Program-made: the position numbers and the translations under genes | Source: JBBAEA01 sp041656175 | GTDB taxonomy: Bacteria > Myxococcota_A > Bradymonadia > UBA4248 | Direction: 5' to 3' | Assembly (NCBI GenBank): GCA_041656175.1 | Contig: JBBAEA010000058.1 | Location: 1-20,067, forward strand | Length of the DNA stretch: 20,067 bases | In this document: positions 7,416 through 15,042 of the stretch, in pieces | How positions within the stretch are numbered: the first letter of the stretch is position 1 | Layout: each line of letters opens with the position of its first letter | The notes under the pieces: generated by a model | The model's database searches: none | What the model was told of the DNA's origin: nothing | Seen by the model: only the letters and a program-made list of their open reading frames with translations

Positions 7416-10043
7416 ATGAATTCAAAAGATCTACGTAAAAAATTCTTATCTTTTTTTGCTTCACACGAGCATGAGGTCGTTAAGAGCTCTGATGTGGTGC
7501 CTAAGAATGACCCGACCCTGCTCTTTACGAATGCGGGGATGAATCAATTTAAAGATGTCTTTTTGGGCAACGATGTGCGAGCGTATAAGCGCGCGACGAG
7601 TTGTCAGAAGTGTATTCGGGCGGGTGGGAAACACAATGATTTGGATGAGGTGGGGAGGGATGGGCGGCACCTGACGTTTTTTGAGATGCTGGGGAGCTGG
7701 TCTTTTGGGGACTACGGGAAGCGTGACGCGATTGTGTGGGCGTGGGATTTTGTGACCCAAAAGCTAGGGCTGCAAAAGGAAACTCTTTATATCAGTATAT
7801 ATAAAGATGACGATGAGTCGTTTGAGCACTGGCATAAGGTAGTTGGGCTGCCTGCCGAGCGGATTCAGCGTTTTGGCGATATTGATAAGGGAGATGAGGA
7901 GAATTTTTGGTCGATGGGGCCAGTGGGGCCGTGTGGGCCTTGTACCGAAATTTACATTGACCTCGAGCCCGAAAAACCTGGTTCTTGGGGCGTCGGTTTT
8001 GATGAAGACCGCTATTTAGAGCTCTGGAACATTGTTTTTATGACTTCGGAGCGCGATGAAAAGGGGAACTTGCATGATTTGCCGATGTGTTCGGTCGACA
8101 CGGGCATGGGTCTTGAGCGCATAGCCTGTATTTTGCAGGGCGCCGACAATGTTTATGAAACCGATATTTTTAAGGCCATACTTGAGGCAACGGCGCGCGA
8201 GTTGGGAAAAAATCTTAGCCAAGCACAGATTTTGGCGAGCCCTGAGCTCACGGCTTACCGCGTTATTGCGGATCATATCCGTACGCTGACTTTCGCAATT
8301 TCGGAGGGACAGCCCTTTGCAAACGACGGCCGTGGCTACGTTTTACGCCGTATTTTGCGCCGCGCCGTACGTTTTGGACGCACCCTTGGTTTTGAAGGAC
8401 CATTCTTGCACCGCATTTCACAGACTGTTGTCGATGAGTTTGGCGATATTTATCCCGAAATCGTGATGGTTGCAAAGCAGTGCCAAGAGGTGCTGCGCAT
8501 CGAGGAGGAACGCTTCTTTAAAACTCTGGATCGCGGTATTGCAAGGTTTGAAGACATCGCCGATCGCAGTAAAAACAGCATGATCACTGGAAAAGACGCT
8601 TTTGTACTCTACGATACTTTTGGCTTCCCCTTTGACCTTACCCAGATCATGGCCAAGGAGCGCGGGATGCAAGTCGATGAACAAGGTTTCCTCGATGCCC
8701 TCCAAGAGCAAAGAATGCGTTCAGCGGAATCTGCAAAATTCTACGTATCCTCAAAAGAGCCTTGGATCATTCTACACGAAGGAGAAAACAGTGAATTTTC
8801 GGGCTACCATCGCCACGAACTACGAAGTCAAGTACTGCGATACCGCGTTGTCGATGATGTCTGCGAAGTTGTTTTACGCAGAACTCCCTTCTACGCCGAA
8901 GGCGGCGGCGAAATAGGAGACAGGGGTAGTCTCAACTCTGCCGACGCAAGCCTGAAACTCGCCGTGTACGACACGCAAAAAATCGACGGCGCCATCGTGC
9001 ATCGCGCCCACATCCAAGAAGGTTTTATTACCACCGAGGTCATGGCACTGGATTTCGACGCCATCGTTGATCGCAAGTTCCGTGCAGCCGTTGCGGCTAA
9101 CCACACTGCAACGCACTTGCTTCAAGCAGCGCTACAAGAAGTCATTTCTAAAAAAATACATCAAGCGGGCTCCTTGGTGCGAGAAGATCGTTTCCGCTTT
9201 GACTTTACTTTCGATCGCGGCCTAAAGCGCGAGGAAATACGTGCGCTTGAGCGCTATATAAATGATAAGATCCAAGCCGCTATTGATGTTGAAAAACTCG
9301 AAAACATCCCCATTGAGGATGCGAAAGCGATGGGTGCTATGGCGATTTTTGGCGAAAAATATGGCGATTTTGTACGTGTTGTGCGAATTGCGGACACAAG
9401 CACCGAATTATGTGGTGGCATACACGTCGACAACACCTCCGAAATCGGGAGCATTCGCATCGTTGCAGAGAGCGCCATCGCGGCGGGTGTACGACGTATC
9501 GAAGCGGCTACGCGATATCATGCTCTTGCGATCTACAACGAGGAGCATCATGTTATAGAACAGATCGCAGATACACTTAGCTGCGATGACAGGAGCATGC
9601 TCCTCAACAAAATCCAAAAACTCAACGAACGCAGCAGTGAAGTCCAAAAAGAGAACGAACGCCTCAAGCTCAAACTTGCCCAGAGCGAACTCTCTGCGAT
9701 ACTCGCTAGTCGCCAGATGCGAGGTGATATCGCGGTGTACGCCGCCAAGGTTGAAGTTAGCGAGCGCAAGCAACTGCTCACTTACGCCGATCTACTGCGC
9801 GACAAAATTGGCAAAAACAAAGGCATCGCTCTGCTCGGTGCCATCATCGACGCCAAACCTGCGCTCATTGCTTTGGTCTCAGATGCGTGCATACCTGCAT
9901 ACCACGCGGGCAAGCTCGTTGGCGCCTGCGCTCAAATTATCGACGGCAAAGGCGGTGGACGCCCCAACACAGCGCAAGCTGGTGGCAACGACGCCTCTAA
10001 ACTCGATGAGGCCATCAACGCAATCTTCGATATGGTGCAATAA
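7416..10043 (+). CDS. alaS: Alanyl-tRNA synthetase
   Basis: 875 residues from ATG 7416 (MNSKDLRKKFLSFFASHEH), matching family N-termini and length. An in-frame start at 7338 would run through the G-run of the upstream repeat and is rejected. The enzyme charges tRNA-Ala and clears Ser/Gly mischarging. Order: class II catalytic domain (TLLFTNAGMNQFKDVFLG, GRDGRHLTFFEMLGSWSFGDYGK), tRNA-recognition region, editing domain with the HTATHLL zinc motif near 562 and CGGIH with Cys666, then a coiled-coil and C-terminal DHHA1 domain (GGGRPNTAQAGG near 845). A weak TTGGAAA ribosome site precedes the start. Codon and base use shift strongly along the gene: the 5' part is G-rich (26 G/8 C in 7621-7680) and the 3' end C-rich (15 G/21 C in 9961-10020). 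Confidence 0.97.
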   Translation: MNSKDLRKKFLSFFASHEHEVVKSSDVVPKNDPTLLFTNAGMNQFKDVFLGNDVRAYKRATSCQKCIRAGGKHNDLDEVGRDGRHLTFFEMLGSWSFGDYGKRDAIVWAWDFVTQKLGLQKETLYISIYKDDDESFEHWHKVVGLPAERIQRFGDIDKGDEENFWSMGPVGPCGPCTEIYIDLEPEKPGSWGVGFDEDRYLELWNIVFMTSERDEKGNLHDLPMCSVDTGMGLERIACILQGADNVYETDIFKAILEATARELGKNLSQAQILASPELTAYRVIADHIRTLTFAISEGQPFANDGRGYVLRRILRRAVRFGRTLGFEGPFLHRISQTVVDEFGDIYPEIVMVAKQCQEVLRIEEERFFKTLDRGIARFEDIADRSKNSMITGKDAFVLYDTFGFPFDLTQIMAKERGMQVDEQGFLDALQEQRMRSAESAKFYVSSKEPWIILHEGENSEFSGYHRHELRSQVLRYRVVDDVCEVVLRRTPFYAEGGGEIGDRGSLNSADASLKLAVYDTQKIDGAIVHRAHIQEGFITTEVMALDFDAIVDRKFRAAVAANHTATHLLQAALQEVISKKIHQAGSLVREDRFRFDFTFDRGLKREEIRALERYINDKIQAAIDVEKLENIPIEDAKAMGAMAIFGEKYGDFVRVVRIADTSTELCGGIHVDNTSEIGSIRIVAESAIAAGVRRIEAATRYHALAIYNEEHHVIEQIADTLSCDDRSMLLNKIQKLNERSSEVQKENERLKLKLAQSELSAILASRQMRGDIAVYAAKVEVSERKQLLTYADLLRDKIGKNKGIALLGAIIDAKPALIALVSDACIPAYHAGKLVGACAQIIDGKGGGRPNTAQAGGNDASKLDEAINAIFDMVQ

Positions 10044-10092
10044 AATCAATATGTTGCGAAGAAGACTCACAGACCCGACTTGATTTGTTATA

Positions 10093-10184
10093 GTCTTTCG
10101 TGTCTTTCGTGGTAAAAGACAAGGCGTTAATGATGAAAAGATTTTTGAACCACGAAAAACACGAAAAAACACAAAAAACTTTTT
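10093..10184. repeat. Inverted pair of CGTGGT/ACCACG intergenic repeats
   Basis: TTTCGTGTCTTTCGTGGTAA (about 10097-10116) is followed by ACCACGAAAAACACGAAAA (from 10150), which reads as its imperfect reverse complement. The two could form a long stem with a 30-nt loop, at the 3' side of alaS. The same TTTCGTGTTTTTCGTGGT words recur at 14080-14380. The remainder of the alaS-fcl gap shows nothing else recognisable. Confidence 0.7.
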
Positions 10185-10320
10185 AACTATTGTCTTATAA
10201 GATTCAGGGTGCTGTTTCCCTAGATCTAGCCCCAAAATAAATCAGACAATGGGTGTGGGGCAGCAGAGTATTTTCAAAGACAAAGCTAAATTTTAATTTC
10301 CTCATAAGGCTCACCATCGA

Positions 10321-11271
10321 ATGAATAGCCTAAGGCTCAAGAAGAATAATCGCATTTTTTTAGCTGGACATCGCGGTTTGGTCGGTTCTGCTATACACCG
10401 CGCTTTAAACAAAAAGGGCTATGAGCATGTCATTGTTCGTAGTTCTCAAGAGCTCGATCTTCGCAATGGCGCCGAGGTCGACGCGTTTTTTGCCAAAGAG
10501 AAGCCCGAAGTCGTCATCTTAGCTGCTGCAAAGGTTGGTGGAATTTTCGCTAATTCTGCTTATCCAGCGGATTTTATTCTCAATAACCTGCTTATCCAAG
10601 ACAACGTGATCGGTGCGGCTTTCCGTTTTGCTGTAAAAAGACTACTATTTCTGGGTTCCAGTTGTATCTATCCAAAACACGCAGAGCAACCTATCAAGGA
10701 GTCCTCCCTACTAACGGGGCCTTTGGAGCCAACTAACGAGTTCTATGCCATAGCCAAGATCGCTGGTCTTAAACTCTGTGAAGCCCTCAATCGACAGTAC
10801 GGTTGTGCCTACTTATCGCTTATGCCGACAAACCTATATGGTCCTGGCGATAACTACCACGGCAAAAACTCCCACGTGATACCTGCACTTATTCGTAAGT
10901 TTCACGAAGCAAAAATCGAAGATCAAGCAAGCATAACGTTATGGGGAACAGGTAGAGCAAGGCGCGAGTTTCTCTTTGTGGACGACATGGCGGATGCGGC
11001 GATCTACTTACTCGAAAACAGCGACGAATCCTCGCTCATCAACGTTGGAACTGGCACAGATATTAGCATCGCGGAGCTTGCACAAAATATTGCAAGCGTT
11101 GTAGGTTACAAGGGAAAAATCTTGTTTGACCACGTAAACCCCGACGGAACACCGCGAAAGCTACTCGACGTCAGCAAGCTTTTTGCCCTCAATTGGAGAC
11201 CACGTGTTTCGCTTCTAGAAGGCTTAAAAATAAGCTACGAGGCATTTTGCGCTGGAGAGTTGAGGATGTAG
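10321..11271 (+). CDS. fcl: GDP-L-fucose synthase (GDP-4-keto-6-deoxymannose epimerase/reductase)
   Basis: 316 residues, typical length. An NADP-dependent SDR-fold enzyme that epimerises and reduces GDP-4-keto-6-deoxy-D-mannose to GDP-L-fucose, a donor for surface polysaccharides. Visible: Rossmann motif AGHRGLVGSAI (15-25); catalytic Ser/Cys segment GSSCIYP (112-118); YxxxK as Y142-A-I-A-K146; the conserved His185 in NSHVIPALIRKF; and NPDGTPRKLLDVSK (273-286), diagnostic of this family. The chosen ATG has only a weak AAGG ribosome site. The partner GMD dehydratase (gmd) and glycosyltransferases are not adjacent, so fucose synthesis genes appear scattered. A weak hairpin follows the gene. Confidence 0.94.
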   Translation: MNSLRLKKNNRIFLAGHRGLVGSAIHRALNKKGYEHVIVRSSQELDLRNGAEVDAFFAKEKPEVVILAAAKVGGIFANSAYPADFILNNLLIQDNVIGAAFRFAVKRLLFLGSSCIYPKHAEQPIKESSLLTGPLEPTNEFYAIAKIAGLKLCEALNRQYGCAYLSLMPTNLYGPGDNYHGKNSHVIPALIRKFHEAKIEDQASITLWGTGRARREFLFVDDMADAAIYLLENSDESSLINVGTGTDISIAELAQNIASVVGYKGKILFDHVNPDGTPRKLLDVSKLFALNWRPRVSLLEGLKISYEAFCAGELRM

Positions 11272-11286
11272 TTGAATCTTCGCAAT

Positions 11287-11310
11287 AGGAGCAAAAAAGG
11301 CTCTTTATTT
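11287..11310 (+). terminator. Weak candidate terminator after fcl
   Basis: AGGAGC (11287-11292) pairs with GCTCTT (11300-11305) using one G-U, loop AAAAAAG, followed by TATTT. The short stem makes this tentative. Confidence 0.35.
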
Positions 11311-11342
11311 AATGAGGTGAACTTTGCACGACTAAAAATAGT

Positions 11343-11395
11343 GAATTTAATTTTATAAATTCGAGACAGTTTTTTTAACAAAATGAGACATTTTG
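11343..11395. promoter_or_regulatory. Two adjacent palindromes upstream of miaB
   Basis: GAATTTA-ATTTTA-TAAATTC (11343-11362) and CAAAATG-AGA-CATTTTG (11379-11395) are both perfect 7-bp inverted repeats in an AT-rich 267-bp gap, and GAGACA occurs twice here (11363 and 11385). They resemble operator sites or AT-rich hairpins. No regulator can be named from sequence alone, and no strong promoter was identified. Confidence 0.35.
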
Positions 11396-11538
11396 TAGAG
11401 AAATATAAGCTAAAATGCTAATGAAATAAGGCAAAGCGAAGATAGAATGACATTTTATTCTGAAAGGGCTTAAAAGAGTGCTTTCTTTTTTGGAGGGGGG
11501 TGCGGGGGAAGCTCTCACAGAATAAGAACTTAAAAAAT

Positions 11539-12951
11539 ATGAACATGGCAAAACCCAAAGTTATTATAGAAACCTATGGCTGCCAAATGAATGTGGCCGA
11601 TAGCGAGCTTATCCAAGGTATACTGCACGAAGCTGGTATGGAGGCTGCAACATCGCTGCAGGAGGCTGACGTTATACTTTTAAACACCTGCGCCATACGC
11701 GAGAAGGCGGAAGCCCGAATTCTGGGGCGTTTAACGAATATGCTACCCTATAAACGCCGCAAACCCAGTCTCAAAATTGGTGTCGTTGGCTGCATGGCCA
11801 AGCATCTTGGCGACGAAATCATCAGGCGAGCGCCTTACGTTAATTTTGTCGTTGGACCCGATAATTATCGACGTTTACCCGAAATTATCCAAGAAACAAC
11901 GACAGAATCCCAGGTATTAACGAATTTTATACGAGATGAATTCTACGACGGCATTACCCCGCGTCGGCCACGCGGTCTTTGCGCTTGGATTACCATTCAG
12001 CGAGGCTGCAACTATGTTTGCAGCTACTGTATTGTGCCCTTTGTTCGCGGCGCTGAGCGCAATATCCCTGCACACGAGATTATCCATGAGGCCAAGACGC
12101 TTGCAGAGCAGGGCTTTAGCGTGATTACGCTGCTCGGCCAAACCGTGAATTCTTACCGTTACGAGGATTGGGACTTTTGCAAACTACTCAAAGCTATCGC
12201 CGCCATCGACGCTATAGAGCAAATTCGCTTCACTTCCCCTCACCCCCTCGGTTTTAGCGATGAACTTATCGAGTTGATTGCCACCGAAAAAAAGCTGGCA
12301 AAATTCGTGCATCTACCATTGCAATCGGCAAGCGACGCGGTGTTGGAGCGCATGCGCCGAGGTTATAGTTTCGCTCAATTCAAAGAAATTGTTCAAAAAC
12401 TCCGAGCCCTTCAAGCTGACATCGCCGTTTCAACTGACATTATCGTGGGATTCTCTGGAGAGAGTGAAGAGGACTACGAACTCACGAAGAAGGCGCTCAT
12501 TGATTTGCGTTTTGAGTTCGCTTTCCTTTTCGCGTACTCAGAGAGATCGCTATCGATCGCCGCACGAAAATTCCCCGACGACGTACTCCCCGAGGTCAAG
12601 CAACGGCGCTTGGCCGAGATCATCCAAATCCAGCAAAACATTTCAAAAGAAGCCTTTAACCGATGGGTCGGGCGCGCGGTGCCTGTATTGATCGAAGGAT
12701 TCTCGACACGCGATAAGAATATGGCTATCGGCAATACGCGCGAATTCAAAACAACCATATTTCCACGAGAAAACTACAACGTTGGCGATTGGGTTGAGGT
12801 GCAAATCGAAGCGGCTACTAGCCTTACCTTAACGGGTAGAGCCACTAAACGGCTTAAAGCTGCAAAGTTTGCGCTAGAAGCCGAAGAAGCCATCGATCTT
12901 GGCATAAGCCTTGGCCCCAGCCCCAACGATGATGAACCAGAGGAAGATTGA
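11539..12951 (+). CDS. miaB: tRNA-2-methylthio-N6-dimethylallyladenosine synthase MiaB
   Basis: 470 residues from ATG 11539 (MNMAKPKVIIETYGCQMN). The frame extends to a GTG at 11500 with GGAGG immediately upstream but only about 3 nt away, and those 13 residues are low-complexity. ATG 11545 is equally possible. This radical-SAM enzyme adds the methylthio group to i6A37 of tRNAs reading UNN codons. Auxiliary 4Fe-4S cysteines are C15 (GCQMN), C51 (NTCAIREKAE) and C85 (GCMA). The radical-SAM CxxxCxxC is C157/C161/C164 (CNYVCSYC). A C-terminal TRAM domain follows (GRAVPVLIEGFS to SLTLTGRA). The last residues are an acidic tail ending EEPEED-like. Its stop codon overlaps the mnmA start by one base. 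Confidence 0.95.
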   Translation: MNMAKPKVIIETYGCQMNVADSELIQGILHEAGMEAATSLQEADVILLNTCAIREKAEARILGRLTNMLPYKRRKPSLKIGVVGCMAKHLGDEIIRRAPYVNFVVGPDNYRRLPEIIQETTTESQVLTNFIRDEFYDGITPRRPRGLCAWITIQRGCNYVCSYCIVPFVRGAERNIPAHEIIHEAKTLAEQGFSVITLLGQTVNSYRYEDWDFCKLLKAIAAIDAIEQIRFTSPHPLGFSDELIELIATEKKLAKFVHLPLQSASDAVLERMRRGYSFAQFKEIVQKLRALQADIAVSTDIIVGFSGESEEDYELTKKALIDLRFEFAFLFAYSERSLSIAARKFPDDVLPEVKQRRLAEIIQIQQNISKEAFNRWVGRAVPVLIEGFSTRDKNMAIGNTREFKTTIFPRENYNVGDWVEVQIEAATSLTLTGRATKRLKAAKFALEAEEAIDLGISLGPSPNDDEPEED

Positions 12952-14000
12952 TGAGTCGCGTTGCCATAGCACTCAGTGGAGGAGTCGATAGCAGCCTTGC
13001 AGCAAAAATACTGCTTGAAGCTGGACACGAAGTCATCGCTGTAACGATGAAACTGCAGAACAGTGCCCAAAACAGCAGTTCCTGTGCAGGAGATGCCGCG
13101 ATTGCTAAGGCGCGGGCTGCTGCGCAAGAACTTGGAATCCCTTTCCATGTATGCGACATATCCAATGAATTTAAAGATATTATTCTGAAATATGCTTGGA
13201 ACGACTACAAAAACGCGAGAACGCCATCCCCTTGTGTATTTTGTAATGAACGCATTAAGTTCGGAAAACTTTGGCAGTTCGCCCAAAATCTAGCTTGCAA
13301 ACAACTCGCCACAGGGCACTACGCGCGTATAGAAAAACGCGGAGAACGCCACGTTTTATGCCGCGGCGTCGATAAAAAGAAAGATCAAAGTTACTTTTTA
13401 GCTGGACTGTGCTCAGAGACGCTGGCAAACATTCTGTTCCCGCTTGGTGGTATGGAGAAAGAAGAAGTTCGGCGAAGAGCCGAACACTTCGCCCTTCTTA
13501 GCGCTCAAGCCCCCGACAGCCAAAACGTGTGTATAGTCGAGGAAGGACGGAGTTTTGCGCAAACACTTGCGGATATCTTTGGCGAGGAGGCGGAGGGGGG
13601 ATATTTTGTAGACGGCGAGGGTCGTAAAATTAAAGCGCATCGTGGGCTGCATCACTATACTGTAGGACAACGCCACGGGCTTGGAAATTTGATCCCCACC
13701 AAAGCTGCATGGGTAAAAGAAATACGACGTCCAAACGTCGTTATTACTACTCAAACCGATGAGCTTTTAAGAACCGATTGTTCTGCGCACGAGCTTGTTT
13801 GGAACTGCGACGAAATCCCTCAACGCGTTAGCGCACAGATCCGATACCGCCACCGGGCACAAGAGGCTTTCATCGACTACAACAAAGATGAGGACTTGTG
13901 TAAGATCCAATTCTCAACACCCGTTCGCGCCGTAAGCCCTGGGCAAATCATCGTTTTTTATGACGGCGACATCGTTCTTGGACGCGGTATTTTACTTTAA
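12951..14000 (+). CDS. mnmA: tRNA-specific 2-thiouridylase MnmA
   Basis: 349 residues from ATG 12951. The TTG at 12948 is in frame but not needed. TGATG overlap with miaB, and AGAGGA about 7 nt upstream inside miaB, indicate translational coupling. MnmA activates U34 of tRNA Glu/Gln/Lys with ATP and transfers sulfur to give s2U. Motifs: PP-loop SGGVDSS (9-15), Cys95 in PSPCVFCNERIKFG, and the catalytic Cys194 in DSQNVCIVEEG, the two-cysteine persulfide arrangement. HYTVGQRHGLG matches the tRNA-binding segment. Together with miaB this makes an operon for sulfur-containing anticodon-loop modifications at positions 34 and 37. Confidence 0.96.
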   Translation: MSRVAIALSGGVDSSLAAKILLEAGHEVIAVTMKLQNSAQNSSSCAGDAAIAKARAAAQELGIPFHVCDISNEFKDIILKYAWNDYKNARTPSPCVFCNERIKFGKLWQFAQNLACKQLATGHYARIEKRGERHVLCRGVDKKKDQSYFLAGLCSETLANILFPLGGMEKEEVRRRAEHFALLSAQAPDSQNVCIVEEGRSFAQTLADIFGEEAEGGYFVDGEGRKIKAHRGLHHYTVGQRHGLGNLIPTKAAWVKEIRRPNVVITTQTDELLRTDCSAHELVWNCDEIPQRVSAQIRYRHRAQEAFIDYNKDEDLCKIQFSTPVRAVSPGQIIVFYDGDIVLGRGILL

Positions 14001-14021
14001 GAAAGCTCTGATTCGTTGTGG

Positions 14022-14165
14022 CTACAATCTCGTTGGGGGAAGACAGCACCTCGAATTTTATAAGACCTTTTCTTAAAAAAGATTTTTCGTGTTTTTTCGT
14101 GTTTTTCGTGGTAAAAAAGATTTTCGTGTTTTTCGTGGTAAAAAAGATTTTCGCACCTTTCGTGG
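14022..14165 (+). repeat. Direct duplication, unit A (CGTGGT-type repeats)
   Basis: Begins CTACAATCTCGTTGGGGGAA and continues with CACCTCGAATTTTATAAGAC, then several TTTTCGTG/TTTCGTGGTAAAAAAGA words. The same order recurs at 14233-14377 with scattered changes, an offset of about 211 bp. It is purely intergenic; the open frame across it is an artefact of the repeat. Confidence 0.85.
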
Positions 14166-14181
14166 TTTTGCATTATTCAGA

Positions 14182-14202
14182 GGGCAGGTTTGAAACCTGC
14201 CC
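14182..14202. repeat. Near-perfect palindrome between the duplicated units
   Basis: GGGCAGGTTT, one central G, then AAACCTGCCC, followed by CTACA. It forms an 8-10-bp hairpin. It separates units A and B and is probably a third small repeat type. Confidence 0.7.
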
Positions 14203-14232
14203 CTACAGCAATACCACTATAATTTATGGGAA

Positions 14233-14377
14233 CTACGATCCTCGTTGGGGGGAAGACAACACCTCGAATTTTATAAGACCCTTTCTTAAAAAAGATTTTT
14301 TCGTGTTTTTTCGTGTTTTTCGTGGTAAAAAACTTTCGTGCTTTTCGTGGTAAAAATGATTTTCGCGCCTTTCGTGG
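14233..14377 (+). repeat. Direct duplication, unit B (CGTGGT-type repeats)
   Basis: Second copy of unit A: CTACGATCCTCGTTGGGGGG, CACCTCGAATTTTATAAGAC, then TTTCGTGGTAAAAA words spaced 25-30 bp apart. It ends about 20 bp before the predicted frr promoter. Confidence 0.85.
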
Positions 14378-14395
14378 TAAAAAAACTTTCGCTCC

Positions 14396-14423
14396 TTGCC
14401 AAGCGCCCGTACAATCGTATAGT
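14396..14423 (+). promoter_or_regulatory. Predicted promoter of frr-mvaA
   Basis: TTGCCA (14396-14401), 16-bp spacer, TATAGT (14418-14423), about 60 bp before the frr start and just after the repeat block. Confidence 0.45.
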
Positions 14424-14437
14424 ATTTGCGCGGTTTA

Positions 14438-14453
14438 GACGCTTTTAGGCGTC
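14438..14453 (+). other. Small hairpin in frr leader
   Basis: GACGC-TTTTAG-GCGTC forms a 5-bp stem between the predicted -10 box and the ribosome site, so it would be in the 5' untranslated region. Confidence 0.35.
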
Positions 14454-14484
14454 GTTCTAGCTACCCAATATAGAGAGGATAAAA

Positions 14485-15042
14485 ATGACTACGGAACTCA
14501 TTGACGATCTACAGAACGGTTTTGATTCGGCGATTACTGCACTAAAGCGTGAACTTGCTAAGGTTAGAACGGGACGAGCCAACCCCACGATCCTCGATGG
14601 CTTGCGAGTAGACTACTACGGCACCCCCACTCCAGTGACGCAAATCGCGGCCATCAAAGTCGCGGACGCGCGAATGATTACGATCCAGCCATGGGAAAAA
14701 AACATGTTAACTCCCATAGAAAAGGCGATCCTCGTCTCTGACCTTGGTATTACACCATCAAACGATGGCACACTCATTCGTTTACCCATACCTGCACTCA
14801 CAGGCGAGCGCCGTAAAGAGTTCACCAAACTCACAAAAGATTTGGGTGAAAAATCCAAGATTGCCGTGCGTAATCAAAGACGCGACGTGAACGATTTGCT
14901 AAAATCTATGCAAAAAGACGGCGAAATTAGTGAAGACGAACTCAAACGGCTTTTGACGAAAGTACAAGAGCTCACCGACGAGGCCGTTAAAAAAATCGAC
15001 GACGTCGTTGCCGAAAAAGAAAAAGAAATTATGGAGGTTTAA
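14485..15042 (+). CDS. frr: Ribosome recycling factor
   Basis: 185 residues, exactly the family length. RRF works with EF-G to split post-termination ribosomes. Conserved segments: ALKRELAKVRTGRANPTILDGLRVDYYGTPTPV near the N-terminus, ITIQPWEKN, and the C-terminal helical RRDVNDLLKSMQKDGEISEDE. The ribosome site GAGAGGA lies about 6 nt before the ATG. The stop TAA shares its last A with the mvaA start. frr usually follows pyrH and precedes isoprenoid/lipid genes (uppS, cdsA, dxr); here pyrH is absent and the partner is HMG-CoA reductase. Confidence 0.97.
   Translation: MTTELIDDLQNGFDSAITALKRELAKVRTGRANPTILDGLRVDYYGTPTPVTQIAAIKVADARMITIQPWEKNMLTPIEKAILVSDLGITPSNDGTLIRLPIPALTGERRKEFTKLTKDLGEKSKIAVRNQRRDVNDLLKSMQKDGEISEDELKRLLTKVQELTDEAVKKIDDVVAEKEKEIMEV

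Noticed and set aside
11371..11395. Insertion-sequence end because of repeated GAGACA
   Set aside because: Only short repeats are present, with no transposase or matching inverted end within the window.
14018..14353. Plus-strand 111-residue frame rich in Phe/Val upstream of frr
   Set aside because: It is the CGTGGT duplicated repeat read in one frame; the protein repeats itself exactly as the DNA does and has no ribosome site.
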